From contig JAQVHV010000008.1 of NCBI GenBank assembly GCA_028696055.1, positions 1 through 35,575 on the forward strand: a stretch of 35,575 nt of DNA. The letters are read 5' to 3'. A program made the position numbers and the translations under genes. The DNA comes from Sulfurovum sp. GTDB taxonomy: Bacteria; Campylobacterota; Campylobacteria; Campylobacterales; Sulfurovaceae. Positions 1-8,510 of this stretch are shown piece by piece; the stretch's first letter is position 1; each line of letters starts with the position of its first letter. The notes beneath the pieces were generated by a model. It had not been told where the DNA came from. It made no database searches and worked only from the letters and a program-made list of their open reading frames with translations.

Positions 1-62
1 TTTTTCAAAAGTCTGATCAAGACTTTCACTCTTGTCTCTTTTGATATATTCTTTATTGACAT
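1..62 (-). CDS. 5' end of a hypothetical protein, truncated by the window edge (MSIKNISKETRVKVLIRLLK...)
   Basis: ATG on the minus strand at 62 preceded by AAGGAG; open to the window edge. Confidence 0.35.
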   Translation of the reverse strand, partial: MSIKNISKETRVKVLIRLLK

Positions 63-85
63 ATTTCTCCTTATGGTAATGTGAT

Positions 86-162
<77 letters not shown>

Positions 163-319
163 TCATATAAATGTAAAATAAATAAATTGATTTCACTCAG
201 ATTCAGATATTAAGAAGTTATAATATAAATAGATAGTAATTATACCCATATATACTTAATTTAACTTTATACTGCTGCCATGATCGGCCCTTATAGTGTT
301 GGATTTTCAGCTGCACGCG

Positions 320-454
320 CTACGCGCTTTTTTTATCCCTGTCAGATTCCATCTCATCGGCGATCTCATCCCACGCTTTGGCAGTGATGTACATCATAAA
401 GGTTACTATACCCAGACCGATCAATACAACATTCTGAATTGTTTCAATATCCAT
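320..454 (-). CDS. 44-aa single-TM protein MDIETIQNVVLIGLGIVTFMMYITAKAWDEIADEMESDRDKKSA
   Basis: Below the ORF-track cutoff; paralogue of 3662..3832 with almost only synonymous differences; GAGGAG RBS upstream. Confidence 0.75.
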   Translation of the reverse strand: MDIETIQNVVLIGLGIVTFMMYITAKAWDEIADEMESDRDKKSA

Positions 455-586
455 AGTTTCTCCTCTTGTTATCAGCTGAAGATATTATACACGCTGAAGG
501 ATAATAATCAATAAACAGAGTAAAAAGATATCTCTTATATAGTGATACATACTATCATGAATGAGTAAACAGATCTAAAATGAGAC

Positions 587-790
587 CTACAGCATCTCTT
601 TGGCTGCTTCTTTTAACGATTTAGTTCTCCCCTTGATAAGTACCTGAAGTTCAGAGATAAAAAACCTCTCCTGTTCATTCATGAGACTCCACTCTGCAGA
701 TAGACGCGGCAGTGTATCCTCTGCCCTCTTGCAAAGTTGCATCAAACGTTCTGAGACCAGTTTAGGATGGAGACTAGTATCCGCGGCAAA
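587..790 (-). pseudogene. 3' remnant of a hipA-like gene
   Basis: Minus-strand translation ...FAADTSLHPKLVSERLMQLCKRAEDTLPRLSAEWSLMNEQERFFISELQVLIKGRTKSLKEAAKEML* aligns with the HipA C-terminus at 4077..4280. Confidence 0.75.
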
Positions 791-799
791 ATTATCTTA

Positions 800-1110
800 C
801 TAAGAGTTCAAAATCTAAAACCCAATGATAAGCTCATAACTATGAACGAAAGGACATTACGAAGAAGACTCTCAAAAATTCTTACAGATCTGTTTAATGA
901 TGAGTTGGATGCAGATGATCGAAAAACCGTGTCGTCATCCACACTTTACGCCATACTTTTGCAAGTCAATTAGCGATTAGTGGTACACCAATTTTCACGA
1001 TCCAAAAGCTACTAAATCATAAAGATATTAAACAGACCTTGAGGTACGCTAAGCTTGCCCCAGATAGTGGCAGGGAAAAAGTTAGTGAACTAATGAAAAA
1101 TGTATTTTAA
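800..1110 (+). pseudogene. frameshifted C-terminal remnant of a tyrosine recombinase/phage integrase
   Basis: Across a frame change near 920 the translation reads ...LFNDELDADDRKNRVVIHTLRHTFASQLAISGTPIFTIQKLLNHKDIKQTLRYAKLAPDSGREKVSELMKNVF*; HxLRHTFAS and LLNHKDIKQTLRYA are integrase motifs. Confidence 0.8.
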
Positions 1111-1327
1111 GCTACCTATTATCTATACTTATTGATTTGATGCCAGATTGGATTTTTTACACTATAACATCACTAATAATTGTAAATATTTTTGCATTTA
1201 AATAATTTTTATAGACTCTCCAGTTACATAAACTCAAAAATTAATATGCTTAATATGCCCTATTTACTGGTATTTAAGTACAATTTATGTTATTATAACT
1301 CAAATATTAAAATTTGAGTTATATAAA

Positions 1328-2659
1328 ATGGCAAAAGATATTATTGAAAGAGCACCATTTAAATTTGATCATACATTATATGATTTTCAAAAGAATTACT
1401 ATTATATACAAAAGTATAAAGCAGAAGATCATAAAGGCCGTTATTTATATTGGGACAAATTCCGTTGGAGAATAGACAAAGAAGATGATCCATTAATAGC
1501 TTGGTGGGCGGTCAAATGGTCCAGACAAGTACAATATAAAATTATTCCATATACAGATAAGTATGATGAGCCTTTTGTATTCTGTACACCAGATACCTTA
1601 CAAGCAAAACTGCATAAAATTACACAGTTTTCTGCTGAGGATTTAGCTCCAGTCAATTCAGTTAAACGTCACTATTTAATATCATCGCTAATTATGGAAG
1701 AGGCAATCAGTAGTTCTCAGCTAGAAGGAGCTTCAACAACTCGGAGGGTTGCGAAAGACATGCTTGTTTCGGAAAGGGCTCCAAAAACGGAAGATGAGAG
1801 GATGATTTTAAATAACTATCTTCTCATGCAAGAAGTCAAAAGAACAAAGAATGAAGAGCTAACTATCGATATGATCTTGGATTTTCATAGTATTGCTACC
1901 AAAGGAACAACACAAAATGGAGTAGTTGCTGGAGAATTTAGACAAGATAATGAAATAGTTATTACAGATGGTATGGATGGGAATATTGTCCATCAACCAC
2001 CATGCTATACAGAACTAGAAGATCGCTTACGAACCATATGTGATTTTGCAAATACGGATCATACTGGTGAAGATGGAACCATGTTTATTAATCCTATTGT
2101 AAAAGGGATTATATTGCACTTTATGATTGGCTATGAACACCCTTTTGCGGATGGAAATGGTAGAACAGCAAGAGCAATATTTTATTGGTTTATGCTTAAG
2201 AATAAATATGATTACTTTGAGTATATTTCAATCAGTAAGCTATTAAAACAAGCCCCTGTACAATATGGAAAATCTTATCTCTATACTGAGATTGATGATA
2301 ATGACTTAACTTACTTTGTTTATTATCAAATAGATATTATTTTACGAGCTATTGATGATCTACTAGAGTATTTAACAGAAAAAAGTAGAGAGTTTGAAGA
2401 AATGACAACACTTTTACAAGATTCCTCAATTGGTTATCAACTCAAGTTTATTCAAAAAGATATTATTAAAAAAGCTATCAAAAATCCAGGAAGAGTTTTT
2501 ACTGCACTGGAGGTAGCTGCCGATTATGATATTTCGCCAAATACAGCAAGAAAGTACTTGAATGAAATGGTAAACTTAAAGCTTTTAGCTAGTTATAAAG
2601 ATGGAAGAACAATCTCTTACATTGCTCCAGCAAACTTATATGAAATCTTAAAAAGTTAA
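1328..2659 (+). CDS. Fic family protein with N-terminal SxxxEG-type inhibitory motif and C-terminal winged-helix-like region
   Basis: HPFADGNGRTAR Fic motif; SSSQLEGAST upstream motif. Confidence 0.93.
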   Translation: MAKDIIERAPFKFDHTLYDFQKNYYYIQKYKAEDHKGRYLYWDKFRWRIDKEDDPLIAWWAVKWSRQVQYKIIPYTDKYDEPFVFCTPDTLQAKLHKITQFSAEDLAPVNSVKRHYLISSLIMEEAISSSQLEGASTTRRVAKDMLVSERAPKTEDERMILNNYLLMQEVKRTKNEELTIDMILDFHSIATKGTTQNGVVAGEFRQDNEIVITDGMDGNIVHQPPCYTELEDRLRTICDFANTDHTGEDGTMFINPIVKGIILHFMIGYEHPFADGNGRTARAIFYWFMLKNKYDYFEYISISKLLKQAPVQYGKSYLYTEIDDNDLTYFVYYQIDIILRAIDDLLEYLTEKSREFEEMTTLLQDSSIGYQLKFIQKDIIKKAIKNPGRVFTALEVAADYDISPNTARKYLNEMVNLKLLASYKDGRTISYIAPANLYEILKS

Positions 2660-2722
2660 ACAGTCTCTCAAAATTGGTATACTTCACATATACAGTTATT
2701 TAATGAAAAAAGGGGGAAATCT

Positions 2723-2884
2723 ATGGCTAGCTATACAGTAAGAGTAGTTTTACATGATGCTGAATGGGATCACTATAACAAACTTTATACTGAAATGAGT
2801 AGAGAGGGTTTTTCAGATGAAATTATCAGCACTCATAGTAAGAAAACATATAAATTTCCTGATGGTGAATATAATATTGGATAA
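2723..2884 (+). CDS. 53-aa protein resembling the N-terminal part of the DUF2622 family, possibly truncated
   Basis: MASYTVRVVLHDAEWDHYNKLYTEMSREGFSDEIISTHSKKTYKFPDGEYNIG; AGGGGGAAA RBS; family match from memory. Confidence 0.45.
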   Translation: MASYTVRVVLHDAEWDHYNKLYTEMSREGFSDEIISTHSKKTYKFPDGEYNIG

Positions 2885-2951
2885 AGTCCATATATAGAGG
2901 GAGTGTTCAACCGTAATAATCTAGAATATTTTAAAAATAGCAGGAGAAGAG

Positions 2952-3251
2952 ATGGCAAATGCACGAAGTAGAAAAAGAAGAGGATTAAGCGAAGCTGGAG
3001 TAATTTTTATAGGACCAGGGAAACGATGTAAAACAAAAAAGAAAAATTTGCATAAGTGTTTTACGCTGCCACTTTTTATTAACTGGGGAGCCGATGTGAC
3101 TCCCGAAATAACATCGGCTCACTGGCATCGATGCCAGAAGCAAAGCCTGGAACTGGCTAAAAACAGAAAACAAAAAAAGCAGACCAAAGGTGTAGGAAAG
3201 CCTTATAAAATGCACTATTTGATCCAAAATTTATATCCATCAAGCTATTAA
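2952..3251 (+). CDS. hypothetical basic protein
   Basis: 99-aa ORF with AGGAG upstream; no recognised domain. Confidence 0.35.
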   Translation: MANARSRKRRGLSEAGVIFIGPGKRCKTKKKNLHKCFTLPLFINWGADVTPEITSAHWHRCQKQSLELAKNRKQKKQTKGVGKPYKMHYLIQNLYPSSY

Positions 3252-3327
3252 ACGAGATAAGTCTTTTTAAGCCTTTTGATATACCAATATTTGAGAGGTA
3301 TGCCACTAGGTGCATACCTCAAGATAG

Positions 3328-3681
3328 CTATTGATTTTTAGAATGGTAGTAGTAAAGATACGCCAGTCCTACAGGGGCGATCAGTATGGCCGCTGCCCAA
3401 CACAATACCATCGTCATTATTTTCATCCCCATGAAAAGTATTGCATTGCTAATAAAGACATTATTCCCCAGGATAAAATCCATGATACTTTCATAAACGA
3501 AACGTGCATAGGGATAGAGCAAAGTATTCACTGTGTAAATGACAAGCTCATTGTACTTTATGGCATCCGACTGTAGTGCCATATAGATAAAAAATGCAGA
3601 GATAGCTGCACCAAAAAACAGATGCCTGAGATAGTAAGCCGATGTCAGACCGCCGAGTGTTTTACTTAAAACTTTTTTCAT
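3328..3681 (-). CDS. hypothetical membrane protein (about 3 TM segments)
   Basis: 117-aa ORF with hydrophobic segments. Confidence 0.6.
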   Translation of the reverse strand: MKKVLSKTLGGLTSAYYLRHLFFGAAISAFFIYMALQSDAIKYNELVIYTVNTLLYPYARFVYESIMDFILGNNVFISNAILFMGMKIMTMVLCWAAAILIAPVGLAYLYYYHSKNQ

Positions 3682-3832
3682 TGATTGACACAGAATTATG
3701 AACAGTCCCAGACTTCTCCTCTATTTCCATCTCGTCAGCGATTTCATCCCATGCTTTAGCAGTGATATACATTATAAAAGTCACTATACCTAATCCGATC
3801 AATACGACATTTTGAATAGTTTCAATATCCAT
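3662..3832 (-). CDS. 56-aa single-TM small protein (MDIETIQNVVLIGLGIVTFIMYITAKAWDEIADEME...)
   Basis: Paralogue of 320..454; RBS AAAGGAG; differences between copies mostly synonymous. Confidence 0.75.
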   Translation of the reverse strand: MDIETIQNVVLIGLGIVTFIMYITAKAWDEIADEMEIEEKSGTVHNSVSINEKSFK

Positions 3833-3843
3833 ATTTTTCTCCT

Positions 3844-4026
3844 TTAAAAAAGATCCAATACTCGTTGAACCCATACATGTTCTTTGTACGAATGTATGAG
3901 AAATATCAGGATAACCATAATTGTAAAAGTAATCAATGGGAGTAAAATATTGTCAGTCAATCCGAAATTCAAAAATATGATCATTCCCACCATCAGATAT
4001 GGTAATGAGGATCTTTTCTTGGTCAT
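3844..4026 (-). CDS. small membrane protein (about 2 TM)
   Basis: 60-aa hydrophobic ORF between hipA and the small TM ORF, same strand. Confidence 0.55.
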   Translation of the reverse strand: MTKKRSSLPYLMVGMIIFLNFGLTDNILLPLITFTIMVILIFLIHSYKEHVWVQRVLDLF

Positions 4027-4076
4027 TTTTATTCCCCTTTTTACAAATGAAATATATTATATTATATCATGTCAAT

Positions 4077-5360
4077 CTACCAAGAGACTTTCAACATCTC
4101 TTCAGCAGCTACACTTAACACTGTCACTCTCTGTGTGATAAGTGCCTGAAGTTCAGAGATAAAAGACCTCTCCTCGTCACTGATCAGACGCTCTTCAACA
4201 GATAGCTGTGACATGGCATCTTCTACCCTGCTGCAAAGCTGTATAAGACGTCCTGAAACCAGTTTTTGATGGAGACCGGTATCTTCTGCAAAGGCTCTAA
4301 GAGGATATCCCATTATCTTATCAGCATCAAACTCATCTCCAAATGCCATAGCAAGTTCATGGTCTACTCCCTCATGCATCAGTATAGAGAGCATATCATA
4401 GTATGGTGCTACGGTTATACCCTGCCCATCCAGATAAAAAGAGATATTTTTCCCATGTGCGTCAGCATTGCCGATGATGAGATTGAAGAGTGCCCACTCA
4501 AGCAGCTGCAGTTTTGCTTTTGCAGGTACCTGACACAAAGCGGTCGCCTGAAACAGTTTACCAAAACTCACACCCTCACGTATATCTTGCACATCTCTGC
4601 TAGAGCCAAAGTTCCTCTCATATTTGTAGGCTGCGGGCATATCCAGTAACTGACAGCCATCGATAATATGTACTCTTTCAACGCTTGCTTCTTTAACAAT
4701 ACGGTCAAAGCGTTCTACCATAAGCACCGGGTGTGCTCCATATCTCTTCAGCTCTACAGAAGCAGCAGGCAGCCCCATAGCTTTTGCCAGGGTCATACAG
4801 AAATATTCATTGATCACAATATGCTCATTACGTTTGGTCTGGAACTTCAGAATATGTGTAGAGCTTAGCGAACCGTCTGCAAGCCCTATCTGATCACCTT
4901 TTAGCAATACAGGAAGTTTCTCCTGAACACCGGACAAAGAAAGTCTTTGCTTCTGATCCCAGATAATGATACTTTTTTGCTCTATCACATCGATACGTGC
5001 AGCCAACTCCTCTGCAGATATCGGACGGAACTCTGCTGTCACGACACCATCCCTATCTCCAAAGTTCAACGCACCGGAAGTCTCAAACCCTATGGCTTTG
5101 ATCAATGCATAGATATTATGCTTTGAGATGTGAGTAAAGGCGGTTAGATCATCCAACCCTTTCCCTTCGGGAAGCAGGTTCTCTAAAAAACGCTTGAGAG
5201 CACATGAAGATATCTCCCCGTCAAACGGCAAATGTGGAGAGATAGGATACCCTGAATTTCTCCATTCATCACTGTATTCAAATCGATAGAGATCTTCTTT
5301 GGGGTCAATGCTGAGACTCCCTACATACATATTATTGAGATTTACTTCCAGAGTATTCAT
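4077..5360 (-). CDS. hipA: HipA-family Ser/Thr kinase, toxin of a type II TA system
   Basis: SGVQEKLPVLL, FQTKRNEHIVINEYFCMTLAKAMG, NLIIGNADAHGKNISFYLDG, PYYDMLS: HipA kinase motifs. Confidence 0.93.
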   Translation of the reverse strand: MNTLEVNLNNMYVGSLSIDPKEDLYRFEYSDEWRNSGYPISPHLPFDGEISSCALKRFLENLLPEGKGLDDLTAFTHISKHNIYALIKAIGFETSGALNFGDRDGVVTAEFRPISAEELAARIDVIEQKSIIIWDQKQRLSLSGVQEKLPVLLKGDQIGLADGSLSSTHILKFQTKRNEHIVINEYFCMTLAKAMGLPAASVELKRYGAHPVLMVERFDRIVKEASVERVHIIDGCQLLDMPAAYKYERNFGSSRDVQDIREGVSFGKLFQATALCQVPAKAKLQLLEWALFNLIIGNADAHGKNISFYLDGQGITVAPYYDMLSILMHEGVDHELAMAFGDEFDADKIMGYPLRAFAEDTGLHQKLVSGRLIQLCSRVEDAMSQLSVEERLISDEERSFISELQALITQRVTVLSVAAEEMLKVSW

Positions 5361-5623
5361 AGTTCATACTCCCACGGCGCTATCCGCATTCGTATACCAA
5401 GTGCAGACATCACCTTGAGTACAGAGTCCATGCGTACCCCCGGTGATCCATGCTCGATCTTACTGAGCGTCACAACAGAGACATCACAAAGCATCGCTGC
5501 TGTTTTTAGATCCAATTTCTGCTGTGTCCTTCTTGCCTTGATTGCTTCGCCGATCAGAGTCAATGACAATGGCTGATCGAGGTTTGGAGTCGGCAGTGGT
5601 TTCACCTGTTTACCTTTGTACAT
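5357..5623 (-). CDS. hipB: HipB-like XRE-family antitoxin
   Basis: HTH (LKTAAMLCDVSVVTLSKIEHGSPGVRMDSVLKVMSALG); 4-nt overlap with hipA. Confidence 0.88.
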   Translation of the reverse strand: MYKGKQVKPLPTPNLDQPLSLTLIGEAIKARRTQQKLDLKTAAMLCDVSVVTLSKIEHGSPGVRMDSVLKVMSALGIRMRIAPWEYEL

Positions 5624-5776
5624 TGCTACCTCATAATTATATTTATATGTAAATATAGGAGAAAAAGGCTTAAATTCTTATAAAATTATACTTTTATATG
5701 TTTTTATTTACTATAATGAATAAATCCATTTAAATTACTACATTTATATAATTATAGATAACAATATTTTACATCA

Positions 5777-5800
5777 TGTAAATGGCTATATACATTTACA
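5777..5800. promoter_or_regulatory. candidate operator/centromere: perfect inverted repeat TGTAAATG-N8-CATTTACA
   Basis: Located between the divergent hipB and parA genes; related motifs TGTAAATA (~5648) and TACATTTATA (~5739) nearby. Confidence 0.5.
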
Positions 5801-5904
5801 CTATACAAGTCAAAAGAATATTATGATATCAAAAACATATCTTTTTAATATCATATAAGTATATCTAAGATATTATTTTAATATTTTAATAGAGAAGGGT
5901 TTAA

Positions 5905-6549
5905 ATGATCATTGCTATCTCCCATCAAAAAGGCGGTGTTGGAAAAAGTACCATTGCGTGGAACCTTGCACTGGCTCTACAGAAAAAGTATGATGTTGAA
6001 CTGGTGGATCTAGATATACAGAAGACGCTTACCTATACTAACGAGATACGTAAACATCAGACCAAGCTCAAGCCGCTTAAGATAAGAACATTTCAAAATG
6101 CAGAAGATCTCAAACGTTATATCAACAGTGACAGTGATGACAAACTTTCGATCATAGACCTTGGTGGTTTTGACAGCACGATGAACCGTATCACCATTAT
6201 TACTGCCGATCTTGTGATCACACCGGTGAGCGACAAAAATTTTGAACTGCTGGGGCTGAAGAGTTTTGAGCAGATACTTTCCCAACTCAGTCAACTGATT
6301 GAAGGTGATCTCAAAGTGAAGGTCCTGCTCAACAACCTCAATCCCCAGAAGTCAAAGCTCGACAAGCTCAAAGAGTTTATCCAAAAGTCTGAACATTTTG
6401 AATTGTTAGATACTGTGCTTCGCAGCAGGATCGACTATGACAAGTCTGCAGGACGGGGGCAAAGTGTACTTGAATATGACAAGGACAGCAAGGCAGCCAA
6501 AGAGATAAAATCTTTGAGTAAAGAGATACAAGAGATATTAAAAAAATAG
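5905..6549 (+). CDS. parA: ParA-family ATPase
   Basis: N-terminal HQKGGVGKSTIAWNLA deviant Walker A; VDLDIQKT. Confidence 0.9.
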   Translation: MIIAISHQKGGVGKSTIAWNLALALQKKYDVELVDLDIQKTLTYTNEIRKHQTKLKPLKIRTFQNAEDLKRYINSDSDDKLSIIDLGGFDSTMNRITIITADLVITPVSDKNFELLGLKSFEQILSQLSQLIEGDLKVKVLLNNLNPQKSKLDKLKEFIQKSEHFELLDTVLRSRIDYDKSAGRGQSVLEYDKDSKAAKEIKSLSKEIQEILKK

Positions 6550-6585
6550 TATTTAAATATTGAAAACATATGTAAAGGATATGAA

Positions 6586-6804
6586 ATGGCAAGAAAAGAC
6601 AACCTCGATTTTGTAAACCAGGCAGTTGAAAGTGCGAACCTTCAGGAGAAAAACAATACTCCAAAAGATAGAAAGAAAAAAGTAAAAACCATCCAGATAC
6701 TTGTTGACTGGGAAGATAAGATCAAAGCTTACCACGGTGGTACCATTACAAGCTATATCACCATGGCGATCCAGGAGAAGATGAAAAGGGATGGGATACT
6801 CTGA
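6586..6804 (+). CDS. small protein downstream of ParA, possible RHH-type partition partner
   Basis: 72 aa, basic, KKVKTIQILVDWEDKIKAYHGGTITSYITMAIQEKMKRDG; directly downstream of parA. Confidence 0.55.
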   Translation: MARKDNLDFVNQAVESANLQEKNNTPKDRKKKVKTIQILVDWEDKIKAYHGGTITSYITMAIQEKMKRDGIL

Positions 6805-6986
6805 CCCTCCCTATCCTTCCCCAAAAAAGACTTTATTATAGACTTACCATAAAAATTTGTTTGATCAAGTACCCTAGTCATTTATCAAGTATCTTCTAAG
6901 AGACTTTTTTTCATTCATTACTAAATTCATTCAGAAATAATAAGAACATTAATTTTTGTTGATTTTCAATAAACGGAAATGAAGCA

Positions 6987-7034
6987 GTAAGTTAAAGGCA
7001 CCCTGACTTGAGACCTCAATGGCCTTTAACTTAC
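6987..7034. repeat. 13-bp perfect inverted repeat GTAAGTTAAAGGC/GCCTTTAACTTAC enclosing a second palindrome TTGAG-AC-CTCAA
   Basis: Read directly. Confidence 0.8.
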
Positions 7035-7453
7035 GATACTGGCAGTATAGCAAAGTTCAACTGCTTAGTCAAACCCCCTCACAACCGAATGTTAAGTAGC
7101 CTTCATCCTTCCTGAAAAATCCTCACCACCCTTCACCGGGGGTTCGACCCTATCCTGGTCTAAGTCTACAGATATGATCGGGGCGGGTATTATGAGCGGG
7201 GAACCGTTCTAGAGTTGATAGCGCATATGCCGTGTTTTCAGCCGAGTGTTTTCAGGGGCACACTTTTGGATCTATGACAGATTGAGATGATCCATCAAAA
7301 AGCCGACTCAAGATCTCACAAGAAGCGAAAGCCCTCTCTAATCAAACCGGAACACCTGAATTAAGAGACTTAACAAGATAAGGAGCTGTATATCAGCTAT
7401 CGATCGATATACATCTGATGATGAACGCCGTGTGACGGATCATTATTAAATGT

Positions 7454-7484
7454 TTTGAGCCCCTAGTTTCATATAGGGCTCAAA
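7454..7484. repeat. hairpin TTTGAGCCC/GGGCTCAAA in an ORF-free region
   Basis: Read directly; no strong U-tract follows, so terminator status is uncertain. Confidence 0.6.
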
Positions 7485-7619
7485 GTCTCTTCAAACTTCA
7501 CTTAATGCTCTAGATAACACTTTCATGTGGGGAATATGTGGGGAAAATAAAAAAGAATAAAATTAAAAAGTCTCTCAAGTTACGCTGTATAGGGCTTTAT
7601 TGGGATTGATAAAATGTAG

Positions 7620-7707
7620 TGGCCGGGAGAGGGGGATTCGAACCCCCGGAGGTGTTACCCTCACCGGTTTTCAAGACCGGCACATTCAACCGCTCTGACA
7701 TCTCCCG
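7620..7707 (-). tRNA. tRNA-Ser (TGA)
   Basis: Minus strand CGGGAGATGTCAGAGCGGTTGAATGTGCCGGTCTTGAAAACCGG...CCCCCTCTCCCGGCCA; long variable arm, encoded CCA. Confidence 0.95.
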
Positions 7708-7809
7708 ACAGATATGAAGAAGAGAATTTTACCTTAAAAAGATAAAACCTGGTTTATTATTGAACCGTTTTCCTCGAAATCTTTACTCAGATCCGAAAAA
7801 AGTGATCAA

Positions 7810-7883
7810 TGGAGGTGCCACCCGGATTTGAACCGGGGATAGCAGCTTTGCAGGCTGCGGCCTTACCGCTTGGCGATGGCACC
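7810..7883 (-). tRNA. tRNA-Cys (GCA)
   Basis: Minus strand GGTGCCATCGCCAAGCGGTAAGGCCGCAGCCTGCAAAGCTGCTATCCCCGGTTCAAATCCGGGTGGCACCTCCA. Confidence 0.95.
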
Positions 7884-7941
7884 GTAAATACTCTGTACGC
7901 TATTTTTTTAAAGCGACCAGTCACACTAATTGAATGTTTAA

Positions 7942-8029
7942 TGGTGCCCGGGGCCGGACTCGAACCGGCACGGTCGCAATGACCGGGGGATTTTAAGTCC
8001 CCTGTGTCTACCGATTTCACCACCCGGGC
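7942..8029 (-). tRNA. tRNA-Leu (TAA)
   Basis: Minus strand GCCCGGGTGGTGAAATCGGTAGACACAGGGGACTTAAAATCCCC...CCCGGGCACCA; long variable arm. Confidence 0.95.
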
Positions 8030-8174
8030 CGAATCGGACACCAATTTTAAATTCAAATTTTAAATATCAACTCTTGTCTCTTCAACTCTTTTTTATCTTC
8101 TGAACCGAACAGGTGAAGCTTTAGTGAGATGAATTGATGCGGACTTTGTTCCGTATCAGGAAGACCTTTATTAA

Positions 8175-8249
8175 TGGAGCGGGCGAACGGATTCGAACCG
8201 TCGACCCTAACCTTGGCAAGGTTATGCTCTACCCCTGAGCTACGCCCGC
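8175..8249 (-). tRNA. tRNA-Gly (GCC)
   Basis: Minus strand GCGGGCGTAGCTCAGGGGTAGAGCATAACCTTGCCAAGGTTAGGGTCGACGGTTCGAATCCGTTCGCCCGCTCCA. Confidence 0.95.
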
Positions 8250-8422
8250 ACTCCAAACCAAATTTCGAAAATACTTCAAAATTGGAGTGCGATTATAGCC
8301 AAAAACTCTTTCAATGTAAAGAAAAAACCGACATTTTTTTCAAAAAAAATCTTTATCGCCGGTTTTTGCATTTTTTGAGATGCAAAGTGTTATAATCCCC
8401 CTAAATCTAAACAATATAATTA

Positions 8423-8500
8423 CTTGAGCCAAGGCCGTACTGATCTCTCAGGCAAAGCTGCGGTCCAAGGGAATTATTGACGGGCCCTGCCTGTCAACAA
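8423..8500 (+). promoter_or_regulatory. candidate structured 5' leader of ilvD
   Basis: Contains TCTCAGGCAAAG and the hairpin TTGACGGGC-CCT-GCCTGTCAA directly before the ilvD RBS. Confidence 0.4.
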
Positions 8501-8510
8501 GGAGAACAAA

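Noticed and set aside
6960-7500. tmRNA or RNase P RNA
   Set aside because: No tRNA-like ends, tag ORF or diagnostic conserved segments recognised
7787-8395. ORFs 7787..8056, 8053..8256 and 8174..8395 as proteins
   Set aside because: They run through the tRNA-Cys, tRNA-Leu and tRNA-Gly genes; spurious
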